A stretch of 34,834 bases of DNA from Succinatimonas hippei YIT 12066. Lineage in GTDB: Bacteria > Pseudomonadota > Gammaproteobacteria > Enterobacterales > Succinivibrionaceae. The first letter of the stretch is position 1. The number at the start of each line of letters is the position of its first letter. Below are positions 32,625 through 34,834 of this stretch, piece by piece. The notes under the pieces are model-generated. The model did no database searches. It was not told the DNA's origin and was given only the letters and a program-made list of their open reading frames with translations. Made by a program: the position numbers and the translations under genes. The DNA is taken from positions 1 to 34,834 of the forward strand of contig NZ_GL830964.1 of the NCBI RefSeq assembly GCF_000188195.1, in the 5' to 3' direction.

Positions 32625-33974
32625 ATGAACTCTCTTTATCTTGATTTAAAAAGCGGCATAAGCGGAGATATGTTTGTAGCCGCCATGCTAGATTTAGGCG
32701 CAGATCAAAAACTTGTTGAATCAGTATTAAGCAGCATTAATCTTGAAGGCTTTTCCGTTGCCGTTTCACGAGTAACTAAAGCCAATCTTGATATGTGCGA
32801 CTTTAAAGTAAAACTTACCGTCGACAACCATGACAGTGACATGGATTATTTGTTTCCACAAGCACACCGTCATTTAGATCATGAACATCATGATGAAGAA
32901 CACAGCCATCTCCATGAGCATGAGCATGAGCATGAACATGAACATGCACACGGACACGAACACTCCCATGAGCATCATCATGATCACCGCAATCTTAAGG
33001 ATGTGATTGCCATTATTAATAAAAGCACAGCCTCGGTAAACGCTAAACGTCTTGCAGAAAAAATCTTCACCATAATCGCTAAAGCCGAAGCTAAAGCGCA
33101 CGGCAAGGCGATTGAAGACGTACATTTTCATGAAGTGGGAGCACTTGACTCCATCGCCGATATTCTAGCGGCAGCTGTCTGCATAGACTCACTTAATATA
33201 GATAAAGTATATTGCTCAGCACTTGCCGAAGGTTACGGTGAAATCAACTGCTGCCACGGAGTTCTGTCGATTCCGGTTCCTGCCGTCTGCAATATTCTTG
33301 CCGACAATAAAATTCCGATGCGTCAAACAGATACTTTCGGCGAGCTCATCACCCCTACCGGGGCCGCTATCGTCGCAGCGTTAAACCCTACCTTTGCTCC
33401 TTTACCACAATGCGTTATGCTAAAAACAGGATACGGAGCAGGCAAGCGAGCTTACGTCAAACCAAGCTTCGTAAGAGCAATTTTATTTAAAGCAGATAAT
33501 AAAGAAGAATCAGCTTTATATTCTAATGATGAAATAATTAAAATAGAATGCAATATTGATGACAGCAGCGGCGAACTTTTAGGTTATCTTGCTGAAAAAC
33601 TGCAGCAAGCCGGAGCTTTTGACGTCAGCTACACCGGCGTTTTCATGAAGAAAAACCGCCCCGCCTACGAGCTTAAAGTAATTTGTGCACCCGATAAACT
33701 TTTATCCCTAAGCAAAATCATACTTAACGAGTCAACGTCGATAGGACTTCGTTATATTCCCATGAAGCGCATCATCTTAAAACGTGAAATTTTTGATTAC
33801 GAATCAAAGCTTGGCCAGATAAAAGTAAAGCGCTGTACCTTGCCTGATGAATTGGGCGGAAACGTCTTTACCTATCCTGAATATGAAAGCTTAAAAGCAC
33901 TTGCTGAAAATAGACATCTCACTTTAAAAGAAACCGATGCCATTATACGGGGAGAACTTTATGCCAAGCGCTGA
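32625..33974 (+). CDS. larC: LarC, nickel insertion protein with long His-rich loop, single ORF
   Basis: A 449-residue nickel chelatase that inserts Ni into the bisthiocarboxylic intermediate, using CTP, to finish NPN. The start LYLDLKSGISGDMFVAAMLDLG is diagnostic, followed by the HFHEVGALDSIADI, EGYGEINCCHG and TPTGAAIVAAL segments, and the C-terminal IECNIDDSSGELLGY part. Between them lies a His-rich stretch (residues 81-121) with 21 His in 41 residues. The gene is one continuous frame, whereas in Lactiplantibacillus plantarum larC is split as larC1 and larC2 and joined by programmed frameshift. AAGGA precedes the ATG. It overlaps larE by 14 bases. The His-rich region includes CATGAG/CATGAA hexamer repeats. 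Confidence 0.95.
   Translation: MNSLYLDLKSGISGDMFVAAMLDLGADQKLVESVLSSINLEGFSVAVSRVTKANLDMCDFKVKLTVDNHDSDMDYLFPQAHRHLDHEHHDEEHSHLHEHEHEHEHEHAHGHEHSHEHHHDHRNLKDVIAIINKSTASVNAKRLAEKIFTIIAKAEAKAHGKAIEDVHFHEVGALDSIADILAAAVCIDSLNIDKVYCSALAEGYGEINCCHGVLSIPVPAVCNILADNKIPMRQTDTFGELITPTGAAIVAALNPTFAPLPQCVMLKTGYGAGKRAYVKPSFVRAILFKADNKEESALYSNDEIIKIECNIDDSSGELLGYLAEKLQQAGAFDVSYTGVFMKKNRPAYELKVICAPDKLLSLSKIILNESTSIGLRYIPMKRIILKREIFDYESKLGQIKVKRCTLPDELGGNVFTYPEYESLKALAENRHLTLKETDAIIRGELYAKR
32913..32948 (+). repeat. Hexamer repeat CATGAG/CATGAA in larC
   Basis: Three CATGAG units (32913-32930), two CATGAA (32931-32942) and a CATGCA (32943-32948) lie in tandem, coding for alternating His-Glu. Units of six bases keep the frame, so copy-number change would alter the length of the nickel-binding loop without truncating the protein. 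Confidence 0.9.
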
Positions 33975-34773
33975 GGAAAAGCTTATAAGTTACTTAACGC
34001 CGTACGCCAAAAAGCGTACGGCGCTTGCCTTCTCAGGCGGTGCCGATAGCACTCTTTTATTATTTGAGCTGTCTAAACTGTGCCGTAAAGAAGGCGGGAG
34101 CGTATATGCTTTTTACGCAAGTACAGCATTAAATCCGCGCCTTGAAGCTAAAGAAGCCCTCAATATATGTCAAAGCTTTAACGTATCTCTTGAAATCATT
34201 GAAATATCCGTACTTGAATATATTAAAAATAATCCGATAAATCGCTGTTATTTATGTAAAAAGCATATTTTCAGTGCAATTGCGAATAAAGCACGGCAAC
34301 GTAAATGCGATGTAATTTTTGACGGAACCAACAGTGACGATCTAAAAGAGTATAGACCCGGCATTAAAGCCCTTCATGAACTTGATATCTTAAGTCCTCT
34401 TGCTTTAATGAATATCAATAAAACCGAAGTACGCCATATTTTAAAAAATCATGATATCAAGACAGCAGCAAAGCCATCAGCACCGTGTTTAGCTACTCGC
34501 TTCCCTTACGGAACATGCTTAACCCAAGAGAAACTTGATGCTGTAGGAAATGCCGAAAGCAAAATAAAGGCTTTAGGCTTTTATAATGTAAGAGTAAGAG
34601 CGCATGACAATATCGCTAGAATTGAGCTTGATGAAAATGAATTTTCTAAAGCATTAGCGCAAAAAAACATGCTTCTCGGCATAATTAAACAAGCAGGTTT
34701 TGATTACGTAACCTTGGATCTTGAGGGATTTAAATCAGGAAGTATGGATAAAAAACTACTTAAAAATAACTAA
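33961..34773 (+). CDS. larE: LarE, sulfur-transfer ATPase of the three-cysteine type
   Basis: A 270-residue PP-loop enzyme that adenylates the carboxylates of the LarB product and converts them to thiocarboxylates. The PP-loop is SGGADST (25-31). Further landmarks are FDGTNSDD and RPGIKALHELDILSPLA. Cys96 and Cys99 (RCYLCKKH) plus Cys176 (PCLATRFPYG) form the three-Cys set found in LarE proteins reported to carry a [4Fe-4S] cluster and to work catalytically. LarE of L. plantarum instead uses the single sacrificial Cys176. I chose the ATG at 33961 with GGGGAG just upstream; the ATG at 33937 lies further back in larC. It is the last gene of the run and overlaps larC by 14 bases. Confidence 0.93.
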   Translation: MPSAEEKLISYLTPYAKKRTALAFSGGADSTLLLFELSKLCRKEGGSVYAFYASTALNPRLEAKEALNICQSFNVSLEIIEISVLEYIKNNPINRCYLCKKHIFSAIANKARQRKCDVIFDGTNSDDLKEYRPGIKALHELDILSPLALMNINKTEVRHILKNHDIKTAAKPSAPCLATRFPYGTCLTQEKLDAVGNAESKIKALGFYNVRVRAHDNIARIELDENEFSKALAQKNMLLGIIKQAGFDYVTLDLEGFKSGSMDKKLLKNN

Positions 34774-34800
34774 AATTAGACATTAATCAATACTTATAAA

Positions 34801-34833
34801 TGGATCTTTCATAGAAAAGGATCCGGCAATTCG
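34801..34833. repeat. 33-bp terminal inverted repeat, right copy
   Basis: Identical to the reverse complement of bases 1-33; one extra base follows at the end. It lies 27 bases after the larE stop in otherwise non-coding sequence. Read on the plus strand it has the same sense as the coding strand of the left-end acetyltransferase. Confidence 0.9.
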
Positions 34834-34834
34834 C

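Noticed and set aside
32874-33131. Met-rich 85-residue minus-strand reading frame
   Set aside because: It is the shadow of the His-rich CATGAG repeat of larC; the Met/Phe/Leu composition comes from the reverse complement of His/Glu codons.
32625-33974. Programmed frameshift in larC
   Set aside because: The gene is one uninterrupted frame with both the N- and C-terminal LarC parts, so no frameshift is needed.
1-34834. Linear replicon or phage with terminal inverted repeats
   Set aside because: No replication, packaging or telomere-resolution genes are visible, and the repeat at the left lies inside an ordinary gene that is cut off. A contig-end effect is simpler.

Overview
The window looks like chromosomal DNA of an AT-rich, fermentative, probably anaerobic Gram-negative bacterium. 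The lines of evidence are Sec and lipoprotein signal peptides, AAGGAG-type ribosome binding sites, iron-containing alcohol dehydrogenases, aldo/keto reductases (one with Fe-S clusters) and Ni/Fe-S enzymology. Gene content and style would fit a Succinivibrionaceae-like gammaproteobacterium, but that is a tentative impression without any search. I see no rRNA, tRNA, CRISPR array, insertion sequence or phage gene. No gene-free stretch exceeds 300 bases; the largest gap is about 200 bases.

Layout. 1-5.3 kb: a GNAT acetyltransferase cut by the left edge, an aldose-1-epimerase-like protein, an EamA exporter, an iron-containing alcohol dehydrogenase, a HAD phosphatase and a DUF1349 protein. 5.4-11.3 kb: an unrecognised protein, a membrane metallophosphoesterase, a cytoplasmic DUF362 protein and a UvrA paralogue lacking the UvrB-binding domain. 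11.4-14.1 kb: two overlapping aldo/keto reductases divergent from an AraC-type regulator. 14.1-19.1 kb: a lone periplasmic binding protein divergent from an MFS transporter fused to two extracytoplasmic sensor-like regions, followed by an unrecognised coupled gene. 19.2-22.9 kb: a DUF486 membrane protein, an aldehyde-sensor-like MerR regulator with a textbook 19-bp-spacer promoter driving a second iron alcohol dehydrogenase, then a DUF5329/metallo-beta-lactamase-fold pair.

23.0-34.8 kb is the most interesting part. It is a long plus-strand run: Fe-S aldo/keto reductase, exported DUF362 protein, YraQ-type permease, methyltransferase, five-gene nickel-type ABC importer, then larB, larC and larE. 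LarB/LarC/LarE make the nickel-pincer nucleotide (NPN) cofactor known from lactate racemase LarA, but no larA is present in the window. The DUF362 protein in the run carries a His...His-x9-Lys-x15-His pattern that matches, in order and spacing, the nickel/cofactor residues of LarA as I remember them (His108, His174, Lys184, His200). The second, cytoplasmic DUF362 protein at 7.7-8.7 kb carries almost the same pattern. My main hypothesis is that these DUF362 proteins are NPN-dependent enzymes, one of them periplasmic, served by a dedicated nickel-uptake and cofactor-synthesis operon.

Both ends of the window carry the same 33-bp sequence in inverted orientation. It may mark an assembly-graph branch point or a genuine inverted repeat.
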